Assembly: GCA_030151925.1 (NCBI GenBank)
Contig: JASLCY010000419.1
Coordinates: forward strand, 1 to 6,324
DNA: 6,324 bases
Reading direction: 5' to 3'
From: Oligoflexus sp.
GTDB lineage: Bacteria; Bdellovibrionota_B; Oligoflexia; Oligoflexales; Oligoflexaceae
Numbering within the stretch: the first letter of the stretch is position 1; every line of letters starts with the position of its first letter. Below the pieces are notes generated by a model. It had not been told where the DNA came from. It did not search any database and was given only the letters and a program-made list of their open reading frames with translations. Shown piece by piece: positions 1 to 5,844 of this stretch. The position numbers and the translations under genes are program-made.

Positions 1-3
1 CGA

Positions 4-1584
4 TCAGTTGACGAGCGGCAGTTCTATCGCTTGATTAAGGTCGATACCAAGATCGACGGTGTACGCATTCGGCGTGGCTGGCGTATAGAGCGAATCGACC
101 GTATCGATCGCGACCGCCAAACGATGGCCTTTGGGGACGCTAAAAGCGGTCATGTTCAGATTGAAGGCCACGTCCGTCGCATCCGTGCTCGGGTCCTGCA
201 GGCTCATCACGCTGAAAGCCTCCAGCGTACCGGTCCCCCACTTATCCACATCATAGAGATAACCGACGAGCGTGACCGGCGAGTTGTGGGCCAGCACCTT
301 AAAGCGCAATTGCGGAGCGCCGCGCACGACGATGGATGAAATCAGCGGCTCGGTCGTCAGGACCGCGGCGTAACGCGTGTCGATATCCGTGATCTTCTTG
401 AGCACCGGGACGTTCACCAGGCCCTTGAGTATGTCGCCTACGAAGGGCACGCCCGTCGTCGCACCCGAATCATGGTTCCCGGTTATGCGGATCTGAGTAA
501 GGCCTGCCCCATCTTTGGTGGAAGCATTGCTGGCACGGAGCGCGTAGCGGTTCGAACTCAAGGCCGGGAAGGATGCGAGATCTATCTTATCGCCGTCGCC
601 CTTCATCGTAATGCCGGTTTTTACAGGCACCGTAGGATCCATGAGCCAGTGGTCCATCCAATTCCCCACTTCGTCCCACAAAGGCGAGGGCAGTCCGCCC
701 AAACCCGGGATCGCCGAGCTCGCATGAATGCCGGGATCGGTTATCATGCGTTTGGGGCCCTCGAGGCGTTCATAGAAAGAGCGGATCTGCGCGGGCGGGA
801 ACAGCGCATCGAGATAGCTGTTCTGCAGGAAGATCGGAGCCTTCTTCGCGTTGATGAGATCCACGTAGCGCTCGGGCGACCTCTGCGCGGCCCAGGCGGT
901 CGTCGCCGCCGGATCGCGCCGCGTTTTGAGGGCCTCGAGTTGGTCGGCGACGTCGGGATCAAGGTGACCCGTGAGTTTTCCCGAGTCCATCAGCACGTCG
1001 ATCCAGGTCTTTTGAATGGTCTGGTTGCGGTAGAGCGAATCTTCGAGGTTGCCCCAGCCGCTGAGGGAGACGGCCGTCTTGATCCGCGGTTCGAAGGCGG
1101 CCGCGAGGAGAGAAAGCCCGGCGCCGTAACTCACGCCGGCCATCCCGATATTCTTCACGTCCACGCGCGTATTGTTTTCCAGCCAATCGATGACGGTCGT
1201 GAAATCCTGGATATCGTTCGGTCCGCCGACGGTCACGGTGCCGTCCGATCCACCGAAGCCGCGGGTCGCATAGGCGAGGACGATGTAACCGCGGTTGGCG
1301 AACTTCCGGGCTTGGATCTCATACTCGTATTCGCTCTGCGTCCAGGAGTTCGCAAAGATCACGGCGGGGCGTTTTCCCGAGAAGTCCGTGACCTTCGGGT
1401 CATAGAGCCTTGCATCGAGTTGCAGCCCGTCGTGGGTTTCGATCTTAACGTTGTCGATATCATAATGATTGAAGAGGCCCCGATCATCCGCGGGGGCAGG
1501 TTGGTTTTGGGCGAAGGCGTTTGCCGGCAGCTGAGAACCGAGGAAATAGGCGAAAAAAAGCAATAGAAGTCGATGCCTTGTCAT
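4..1584 (-). CDS. Secreted CocE/NonD-family (peptidase S15-like) alpha/beta hydrolase
   Basis: A serine hydrolase of 526 residues, probably acting in the periplasm or outside the cell on ester or amide substrates. The family includes cocaine esterase and X-Pro dipeptidyl peptidases; the substrate here cannot be told. I chose the ATG at 1584 because AAGGGG lies 7 nt upstream and the product then opens with a signal peptide: MTRHR, a Leu/Phe-rich core, and a probable cleavage site near residues 23-25 (ANA or AFA). An in-frame ATG at 1605 would add seven residues before the signal peptide. Seen in the protein: an RGFGGSDG segment (about 108-115), the nucleophile elbow GVSYG with Ser152, a YLDALFPP segment with candidate Asp259, and DPGIH with candidate His287. 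The region after about residue 330 fits the family's C-terminal beta-sandwich domain, including a VPKGHRL segment near 483-489. The gene is complete and looks intact. It is divergent from the NrfJ-like gene. Confidence 0.88.
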   Translation of the reverse strand: MTRHRLLLLFFAYFLGSQLPANAFAQNQPAPADDRGLFNHYDIDNVKIETHDGLQLDARLYDPKVTDFSGKRPAVIFANSWTQSEYEYEIQARKFANRGYIVLAYATRGFGGSDGTVTVGGPNDIQDFTTVIDWLENNTRVDVKNIGMAGVSYGAGLSLLAAAFEPRIKTAVSLSGWGNLEDSLYRNQTIQKTWIDVLMDSGKLTGHLDPDVADQLEALKTRRDPAATTAWAAQRSPERYVDLINAKKAPIFLQNSYLDALFPPAQIRSFYERLEGPKRMITDPGIHASSAIPGLGGLPSPLWDEVGNWMDHWLMDPTVPVKTGITMKGDGDKIDLASFPALSSNRYALRASNASTKDGAGLTQIRITGNHDSGATTGVPFVGDILKGLVNVPVLKKITDIDTRYAAVLTTEPLISSIVVRGAPQLRFKVLAHNSPVTLVGYLYDVDKWGTGTLEAFSVMSLQDPSTDATDVAFNLNMTAFSVPKGHRLAVAIDTVDSLYTPATPNAYTVDLGIDLNQAIELPLVN

Positions 1585-1811
1585 TTCGATCCCCTTCGAT
1601 GACATAGCTAAAATTGCAAGAGATCGGCGAGCCTTTGTAAGCTAATTTGGGCGAGAGCTGACGAGGTTTTCCGGTCTTTGCTTTATGGTCATATACAATT
1701 TTGGCTTACAACGCTTCATTTTGCAAATTCAGAAAAAGACAAAGCACTCGAACTAGGCCCTGAAAGGGAATTGGGATACAATGTTGAGGCATTTTTATAA
1801 GGGGTGAACTC
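1585..1811. other. Divergent intergenic region between the hydrolase and NrfJ-like genes
   Basis: This 227-bp stretch is AT-richer than the flanking genes and must carry the start signals of both. On the plus strand TACAAT at 1777-1782 is a candidate -10. On the minus strand only a weak match is visible: TTGTAA with CATAAA 18 nt downstream. A pair of 8-bp inverted copies, TTGTAAGC (1635-1642) and GCTTACAA (1704-1711), lies 61 nt apart and could be chance. A short CCCT-GAA-AGGG inverted repeat sits at 1758-1768, where a -35 element would be expected. I see no small ORF with a good ribosome binding site and no RNA gene. Confidence 0.5.
1777..1782 (+). promoter_or_regulatory. Candidate -10 element of the NrfJ-like gene
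   Basis: TACAAT matches the sigma70 -10 consensus at 5 of 6 positions and lies 29 nt upstream of the start codon, giving a short leader. No -35 hexamer stands at 16-18 nt upstream. That place is taken by the CCCT-GAA-AGGG inverted repeat at 1758-1768, which would fit an activator-dependent promoter. This is inference from position and consensus only. Confidence 0.3.
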
Positions 1812-2174
1812 ATGAAAAGCGTTTGGGCAGCAATGCTGATCTCACTGTCGGGCGTGGCGCTCGCCGGCAACGATAACACTGGCAATACGCAAGGCTTCCA
1901 AGCCGCTCGTCAGTACACGGGCGAAGCGATGGGCGAAAAATCCGAATCCGTGAGCGGCAAGGTCACCGACGTGATCGACGTTCCGCAGTACACCTACGTC
2001 GAGCTCAAGCACGGCGGCGAGAAGATCTGGCTCGCGACCGCCAAGACTTCGGTGAAGAAGGGCGATACCGTTTCCTTCGCCGACGGCCAGGCGATGCACG
2101 ACTTCCATTCGAAGACTCTGAATCGCACCTTCAAAGAGATCTACTTCGTCAACGAGATCGAAGTCAAACGCTGA
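1812..2174 (+). CDS. Small exported NrfJ-like protein
   Basis: A 120-residue protein with a Sec signal peptide (residues 1-18, cleaved after VALA), leaving about 102 mature residues for the periplasm. The start is supported by AAGGGG at 1799-1804, 7 nt before the ATG. The mature part has the pattern I associate with NrfJ-related proteins of Wolinella, Geobacter and similar bacteria: SGKV (48-51), YTYVEL (60-65), IWLA (72-75), KGDTV (83-87), FHSKTLNRTF (98-107) and IYFV (110-113). This alternation of short beta strands suggests a small OB-fold-like barrel. NrfJ is named from nitrite reductase operons, and its role is poorly known. No nrf gene, haem motif or other respiratory gene lies in this window, so a link to nitrite reduction is not supported. 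The family assignment rests on remembered motifs, not on a search. The mature part has no Cys, so it is neither a lipoprotein nor a c-type cytochrome. Confidence 0.8.
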   Translation: MKSVWAAMLISLSGVALAGNDNTGNTQGFQAARQYTGEAMGEKSESVSGKVTDVIDVPQYTYVELKHGGEKIWLATAKTSVKKGDTVSFADGQAMHDFHSKTLNRTFKEIYFVNEIEVKR

Positions 2175-2186
2175 ACCCCTTCAGCG
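2169..2186. terminator. Hairpin over both convergent stop codons, possible bidirectional terminator
   Basis: CGCTGAA (2169-2175), CCCC, TTCAGCG (2180-2186) form a perfect 7-bp stem with a 4-nt loop. The TGA of the NrfJ-like gene (2172-2174) and the TGA of ptrB (2181-2183 on the other strand) both lie within the stem. Its position between convergent genes suits a shared transcription end. There is no clear T-run on either side, so it is not a textbook intrinsic terminator and may instead protect 3' ends. Confidence 0.35.
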
Positions 2187-4217
2187 CAGATACGCGTCTT
2201 TCAGCATGATCATGAAGGTGAGCTCTTCCGCAGTCTCCTTCAGAGCATCGTAACGGCCGGACGCCCCGCTGTGACCGGACTCTCCTTCGACCTTGAAGAG
2301 GAGGAGATTCTCGTCCTGCTTGGTGGCCCTGAGTTTCGCCACCCACTTCGCCGCTTCCCAATAAGCCACTCGCTGGTCATGCAGCCCCGCGACCACCAGC
2401 ATATGCGGGTAGGCCTGATGCCTGACGTTGTCGTAGGGCGAATAACCCTTGATGCGGGCGTAGGCCTCCGGATCGTTCGGATCGCCCCACTCGCGGTATT
2501 CGAGCTGCGTGAGGGGCAGCGTGGGATCGAGCATCGTGTTGAGCACGTCGACGAAAGGCACGGAGGCCACGATGCCGAGGAACAGGTCCGGCCTTTCGTT
2601 GGCGAGCACGCCCATGAGCATGCCGCCGGCGCTCGATCCCTCGGCGATGATCGCGCCCTTCCTCGTCCACTTCTCCCGGATCAGGAATTCGCAGGCGTCG
2701 ATGAAGTCGGTGAAGGTGTTCCGCTTCTTCTCGAGTTTGCCGTCGAGGTACCAGCCGCGGCCGACGTCCATGCCGCCGCGCGTATGCGCGAGGCCGTAGA
2801 TGAAGCCGTGATCGATCAAAGAGAGGCGGTAGCCGCTGAAGTCGCAGTCGAGGGTTTCGCCGTAGGCCCCGTAGCCGTGGAGGATGAGCGGCGCCTCCGG
2901 CTTCACGTCCTTATGATAAATCAGGGTCACGGGGACCTTGGCGCCGTCGCGCGCGGGCGCCCAGAGGCGTTTCACGCGGTAATTCTCTTCGTCGAAGGGC
3001 CAGCTCCCGATCAGGCGCCGTTTGAGGAGGCTGCGTTCCCTGGACGCGAGGTCGAACTCATAGAGCGATTGCGGGACGCGCGGCGAGGAATAGATATAGC
3101 GGAAGCTCGCCGAAGCGTATTCCTTTCCCTCGGAAACGGCGATTTCGTAGGCCTCGTCGTCGGTCTCGAGATAGAAAGGCTCCTCTCCGGAGCGGATCGG
3201 CATCACCTTGAGCCTCGGCAAGGCCTGGCGCCTCTCGCTGACGATCCAGAAATCCTTGAAGACCGTGAGCCCTTCGATCAGCACATCGGGTTCGTAAGGG
3301 TAGACCGGCGTCCAGTTCTCCGGGCCGATCGCCGTCACCGGCGTCTTCATGAGCTTGAAGTTCACGGCCCGATCGTTCGTGACGATCAGGAAGCTCTCGT
3401 CGTGATGCGTGACGTCGTACTCGTGGTCGTCGCGTCGCGGCAGGAAGCAGCGGAAGTCGGGCGTCGCCTCATGGACGTTATGGAACCAAACCTCGTTGGA
3501 ATCATAGCCGTTGCAGCCGAGGAAGAGGTATTCTTCGCTCTCCGAGGCGTCGAGGCCGAGGAAGTAGCGTGAATCCTCTTCCTTGTAGATGAGCCGGCTC
3601 TCGGCCTGGCCCATCTTGCGGTAATGGAGGCTGAGCGGGCGATCGTGGTTATCGAGCCCTATGTAGAAGTAGCCTTCGTTATTCTTCCATTCGAAGCAGG
3701 TCGAGATCCCGGTGATCCCCGGATCGATCTCCTCGCCGGTCTTGAGGTTCCGGATGAAGAGCGTGTAGCGCTCGCTGCCCTCGAGATCGAGCGAATAAGC
3801 GAGCCATTCGTGGTTCGGGCTCACGTCGAGGGCGCCGAGCTCGCAGAACTTGTGCCGCGCGGCGACCTTGTTGTGATCGAAGTAGATTTCCTCGGGAGCG
3901 TCGAGACCGCCTTTTTTCCGGCAGTAGATCGGATACTGGAGGCCTTTCTCGACCCGGACGTAATACCAGTACTCGCCGTCCTTCTCCGGCACGCTGCTGT
4001 CGTCCTCGGCGATGCGCGCCTTGAGCTCCTCGAGGAGGGACTTCTGCAGCTCCGCGTGGGGCTTCATCGCCTTCCGATAGAACGCGTTCTCCGCCTTGAG
4101 GTAGGCCTCCGTCTCCGGATCCTCGATATCCTCGAGCCATTGCCAGTCATCGGCGATGTGCAGGGGAGAACGGGGTTTCGTAGGACGACGGGGCGCATGG
4201 GGCAACTTTGATTTCAT
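2181..4217 (-). CDS. ptrB: Oligopeptidase B (S9A prolyl oligopeptidase family)
   Basis: A serine peptidase of 678 residues, close to the E. coli enzyme in length, that in characterised members cuts short peptides after Arg or Lys. It has no signal peptide, so it is probably cytoplasmic. Residues 1 to about 400 match the N-terminal region and beta-propeller of the family (for example FLPRRDDHEYD at 258-268). The catalytic domain follows, with HGYGAYG (447-453), HTRGGMDVGRGWY (478-490), GSSAGGMLMG around nucleophile Ser529, GLHDQRVAYW with Asp614, and SGHSG with His649. Aligned from memory to enterobacterial OpdB, these equal Ser532, Asp617 and His652, a constant offset of three. The two acidic P2-site residues are kept (Asp457, Asp459), as is the P1-site Glu573, but the second P1-site Glu is Arg575. 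The ATG at 4217 has only a weak GAG ribosome binding site, but the family N-terminus (PHAPRRP...DDWQWLED) requires a start this early. It lies 74 nt after the zinc-finger gene on the same strand. Confidence 0.95.
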   Translation of the reverse strand: MKSKLPHAPRRPTKPRSPLHIADDWQWLEDIEDPETEAYLKAENAFYRKAMKPHAELQKSLLEELKARIAEDDSSVPEKDGEYWYYVRVEKGLQYPIYCRKKGGLDAPEEIYFDHNKVAARHKFCELGALDVSPNHEWLAYSLDLEGSERYTLFIRNLKTGEEIDPGITGISTCFEWKNNEGYFYIGLDNHDRPLSLHYRKMGQAESRLIYKEEDSRYFLGLDASESEEYLFLGCNGYDSNEVWFHNVHEATPDFRCFLPRRDDHEYDVTHHDESFLIVTNDRAVNFKLMKTPVTAIGPENWTPVYPYEPDVLIEGLTVFKDFWIVSERRQALPRLKVMPIRSGEEPFYLETDDEAYEIAVSEGKEYASASFRYIYSSPRVPQSLYEFDLASRERSLLKRRLIGSWPFDEENYRVKRLWAPARDGAKVPVTLIYHKDVKPEAPLILHGYGAYGETLDCDFSGYRLSLIDHGFIYGLAHTRGGMDVGRGWYLDGKLEKKRNTFTDFIDACEFLIREKWTRKGAIIAEGSSAGGMLMGVLANERPDLFLGIVASVPFVDVLNTMLDPTLPLTQLEYREWGDPNDPEAYARIKGYSPYDNVRHQAYPHMLVVAGLHDQRVAYWEAAKWVAKLRATKQDENLLLFKVEGESGHSGASGRYDALKETAEELTFMIMLKDAYLR

Positions 4218-4228
4218 CGGCGACTCAA

Positions 4229-4262
4229 TAGGCTGATCTCGAGTTGGGAGCTTCTCAGCCTA
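4229..4262 (-). repeat. 8-bp inverted repeat in the ptrB leader
   Basis: TAGGCTGA (4229-4236) and TCAGCCTA (4255-4262) are a perfect inverted pair around an 18-nt spacer, placed 12 to 45 nt before the ptrB start codon. The upstream arm abuts the proposed -10 at 4262-4267. It could be an operator or a leader hairpin. No T-run follows on the minus strand, so a terminator for the zinc-finger gene is unlikely. Confidence 0.45.
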
Positions 4263-4290
4263 AAATACCTGTCAGGGGCCGGGTTTGCAA
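4262..4290 (-). promoter_or_regulatory. Candidate sigma70-type promoter for ptrB
   Basis: Read on the minus strand, TTGCAA (4285-4290) and TATTTT (4262-4267) are separated by exactly 17 nt. Each hexamer matches the consensus at 4 of 6 positions. Transcription would start near 4255, giving a leader of about 38 nt to ptrB. The site begins just after the stop codon of the zinc-finger gene, so ptrB could be transcribed alone as well as with its neighbour. Evidence is consensus matching only. Confidence 0.4.
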
Positions 4291-4291
4291 C

Positions 4292-5347
4292 TTAACTTGT
4301 CGGCTCGGAAGGCGCTGCGGCGGCATCCTTATCGAAGCATTCCACGACTTCGGTCTTGCTGAAATACTTCTTCGAACAGCCGCGGCATACATACTTGGCG
4401 CCGTCGCGGAAGAATTTCTCGAGGTCGGCGTCCTTCTCCTTCTTCGTGGGAGCGGCGGGCTGAGCGGCGTCCGCTCCGGCCTCGGGCGCGGCCGCCTGGA
4501 GTTCGCCTTCGGGATGAACGGAGTTGAAGCAGGTCTCGGCTTCCGAGCGCGTGAAGTACTTCTTGTTGCACTTGCGGCAAACGTATTTCGCGCCGTCGCG
4601 GAAGTAGGCTTCGCTGACTTCTTCCTTGCCGCTCTTGCCGACCGGGGCCGTGTGCGAATCGTGGCAACGGATCGCGTCATCGACCGCCACGTAGAGGCGT
4701 TCGCACTTCTTGCAGCGGAATTTCTTGCCGTCCAGCTCGTAGCGGGGATCGTTCGACTTCGGTTTGCCGAAGGAGAGCACGCCCCCCTCGCCATGGCTGT
4801 CCCAGCATTGGCGCGCGTCGTCGGGCGAGCTGTAGCGCTGCTTGCAGCGCAGGCAGCGGAACATGTGCTTGTCGCGTTGGAATTTGATGTTCTCGCCGGC
4901 GAGGATCTCGTTTTTCTTGGGCCTGTAGACCTTGGCCGGCGCTGCTGCTGCGGCCTGGGCCTCGGCGGTCTTGAGCGCTTCGGCCGCCGCCGGGTCCTTG
5001 GCGAATTGCGCCAGGGCCTTGAGCTTCTCTTCGACGCTCATGGTCTGCGCGACCTTCCTCTCGGCCATCGCCTTCTGCTCGAGGCTCCTCTTGCAGGTCT
5101 CCGAGCAGGCCTGGGCCTCTTCGATCGAAGGATGGATGCGTTTGCAGAAGCTGCAGCGATAGCGTTTCTGCGGAGCCTCGACCGTCCCCGTCTCGCGGAG
5201 ATAATCCTGCGTGCAGCGGCTTAAGCAGAATTGCGCTTCGGGGATGCTCGGGTAATTCTTCCCGCAAAGGCCGCAGAGATAAATATCGCCCTTCTTGAAG
5301 ATCTTGCGGACCTTCGCTCGGGCGGGTTTTGATTCTGCTGCGCTCAT
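4292..5347 (-). CDS. Six-unit zinc-finger-like protein (C4/C3H-type tandem fingers), function unknown
   Basis: I do not recognise this 351-residue protein as a named family. It carries six units with the pattern aromatic-x-C-x2-C-x3-(Y/H)-x5-(A/V)-x2-C-x3-(C/H), starting at Cys25, 65, 165, 212, 257 and 321. The spacing equals that of classical C2H2 fingers, with Cys as third ligand. The fourth ligand is Cys45, Cys85, His185, His232 and His278 (one residue further on); in unit six the place is Asp341. The helix-like part of each unit is acidic (PSIEEA, SPDDA, AVDDA). Units 2 and 3 are joined by an 80-residue charged, then Ala-rich segment that is probably helical. Units 5 and 6 are joined by an Ala/Pro/Glu linker (about 280-305). 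The N-terminus is basic, and there is no signal peptide or membrane segment. The ATG at 5347 has GAGAGG (5355-5360) 7 nt upstream. Zinc binding is strongly suggested. Whether the partner is nucleic acid or protein is open, though the acidic helices argue against TFIIIA-like base reading. It may share a transcript with ptrB. Confidence 0.85.
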   Translation of the reverse strand: MSAAESKPARAKVRKIFKKGDIYLCGLCGKNYPSIPEAQFCLSRCTQDYLRETGTVEAPQKRYRCSFCKRIHPSIEEAQACSETCKRSLEQKAMAERKVAQTMSVEEKLKALAQFAKDPAAAEALKTAEAQAAAAAPAKVYRPKKNEILAGENIKFQRDKHMFRCLRCKQRYSSPDDARQCWDSHGEGGVLSFGKPKSNDPRYELDGKKFRCKKCERLYVAVDDAIRCHDSHTAPVGKSGKEEVSEAYFRDGAKYVCRKCNKKYFTRSEAETCFNSVHPEGELQAAAPEAGADAAQPAAPTKKEKDADLEKFFRDGAKYVCRGCSKKYFSKTEVVECFDKDAAAAPSEPTS

Positions 5348-5373
5348 CGTGGGACCTCTCAGGGCTTCCCTCC

Positions 5374-5396
5374 CTTATCGGCGGCGGCCTGATAAG
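5374..5396 (-). promoter_or_regulatory. Leader hairpin just upstream of the zinc-finger gene's ribosome binding site
   Basis: On the minus strand CTTATC, a bulged A, GGC, the loop CGCC, GCC and GATAAG can fold into a stem of 6 plus 3 base pairs with a tetraloop. It ends 13 nt before the GAGAGG ribosome binding site at 5355-5360. It could affect translation or mRNA stability, or CTTATC-N11-GATAAG could be a protein site in the DNA. Confidence 0.35.
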
Positions 5397-5453
5397 ATTG
5401 ACGAAAAATCTTCTCGTTTTAGTTCTTTTTGCGGGTTTTCCTCAGCTTTCTCC

Positions 5454-5471
5454 GGCCTTTTGCAAAAGGCC
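5454..5471. promoter_or_regulatory. Perfect 18-bp palindrome, candidate operator
   Basis: GGCCTTTTGCAAAAGGCC reads the same on both strands with no central spacer, the form expected for a dimeric regulator's site. It ends 10 bp upstream of the TTGACA at 5482, placing it upstream of the plus-strand promoter, where an activator or repressor could act. It lies 107 bp from the zinc-finger start on the other side. A given position is an 18-bp palindrome by chance with probability 4 to the minus 9, so chance is unlikely in a 200-bp region. The regulator is unknown. Confidence 0.55.
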
Positions 5472-5481
5472 CAAACCGCAA

Positions 5482-5510
5482 TTGACAAAGCGTCAAACGA
5501 TTGCTATTTC
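5482..5510 (+). promoter_or_regulatory. Sigma70-type promoter of the membrane-protein gene
   Basis: A full consensus -35 TTGACA (5482-5487) and TATTTC (5505-5510) are 17 nt apart. The -10 matches at only three positions but is preceded by TGC, an extended -10 signature. The predicted start near 5517 gives a leader of about 30 nt. TTGAC-N5-GTCAA (5482-5496) makes the -35 one arm of a short inverted repeat. Confidence 0.55.
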
Positions 5511-5547
5511 GACCCTTACTGCAACACAATTACGGAGCGTAAGTCCC

Positions 5548-5760
5548 ATGTCGGCGGAGATTCGTTATTTGTCTCAAAGAAGCGTGGCCGTTTACGAAGC
5601 GACCCTGATCGAGCAATTCGCCTCGATGCATCGCCGCAACGTCCAGATCCAGTTCCTCACCGTGACCGCCTACGTCGTCGCCTTCATGTTCCTCGCGAGC
5701 ATGACCATGGTTCTGCCGGCCGCTACACAGAATTTCCTGCGCTACCTGTTCCCCTATTGA
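5548..5760 (+). CDS. 70-residue single-pass membrane protein, unknown function
   Basis: I do not recognise this protein. The start at 5548 follows GGAG at 5534-5537, 10 nt away, and a good promoter further upstream. Longer readings of the same frame would begin inside the zinc-finger gene's leader and lack a ribosome binding site. Residues 1 to about 33 are polar and look helical (VAVYEATLIEQFASMHRRN). A hydrophobic segment of about 24 residues follows (roughly 36-59, FLTVTAYVVAFMFLASMTMV and on), then a short tail ending in YLFPY. Positive charges before the segment (HRR at 28-30) predict a cytoplasmic N-terminus. It is unlikely to be a cleaved signal peptide, because the hydrophobic stretch starts late and little follows it. 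Toxin-like or complex-subunit roles are possible but unproven. The methyltransferase follows 84 nt downstream on the same strand and might share its transcript. Confidence 0.7.
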   Translation: MSAEIRYLSQRSVAVYEATLIEQFASMHRRNVQIQFLTVTAYVVAFMFLASMTMVLPAATQNFLRYLFPY

Positions 5761-5844
5761 GCGGTTCGCTCTTCCTCCCGGGTTTTGCCTGCGATACATT
5801 ATTGAGCGTCTCGATAAGCAGGGCTGAAACTCCGGAGGTTAGGC

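Larger units (their letters stand above)
5348..5547. other. Divergent control region between zinc-finger and membrane-protein genes
   Basis: These 200 bp separate two divergent starts and hold several symmetric elements: a hairpin at 5374-5396, a perfect 18-bp palindrome at 5454-5471, and a TTGAC-N5-GTCAA repeat at 5482-5496 over the plus-strand -35. I found no convincing minus-strand promoter for the zinc-finger gene by consensus. An open plus-strand frame runs through the region, but it lacks a suitable start signal and is explained as the upstream extension of the membrane-protein frame. Confidence 0.5.

Noticed and set aside
472..1566. 364-residue open frame on the plus strand, opposite the secreted hydrolase
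   Set aside because: The minus-strand hydrolase has a signal peptide, catalytic motifs and a ribosome binding site; this frame has none.
1585..1605. Earlier ATG at 1605 for the secreted hydrolase
   Set aside because: It would put seven polar residues before the signal peptide. The ATG at 1584 has AAGGGG at good spacing.
1635..1711. Inverted 8-bp pair TTGTAAGC / GCTTACAA in the hydrolase-NrfJ intergenic region
   Set aside because: The arms are 61 nt apart, and an 8-bp match in about 200 bp is quite likely by chance. I note it only within the intergenic entry.
2271..3572. 433-residue open frame on the plus strand, opposite ptrB
   Set aside because: It lies wholly antisense to a clear oligopeptidase B gene and has no recognisable domain. 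High GC with biased third positions gives long shadow frames.
4244..5224. 326-residue open frame on the plus strand, opposite the zinc-finger gene
   Set aside because: It is antisense to the repeated Cys-motif protein, its product is a low-complexity Leu/Ala/Arg mix, and the opposite strand explains the sequence.
5329..5547. Upstream extension of the 70-residue membrane protein to an ATG at 5329
   Set aside because: It would start inside the coding region of the divergent gene and run through the palindrome and promoter, and it lacks a ribosome binding site. The start at 5548 has one.
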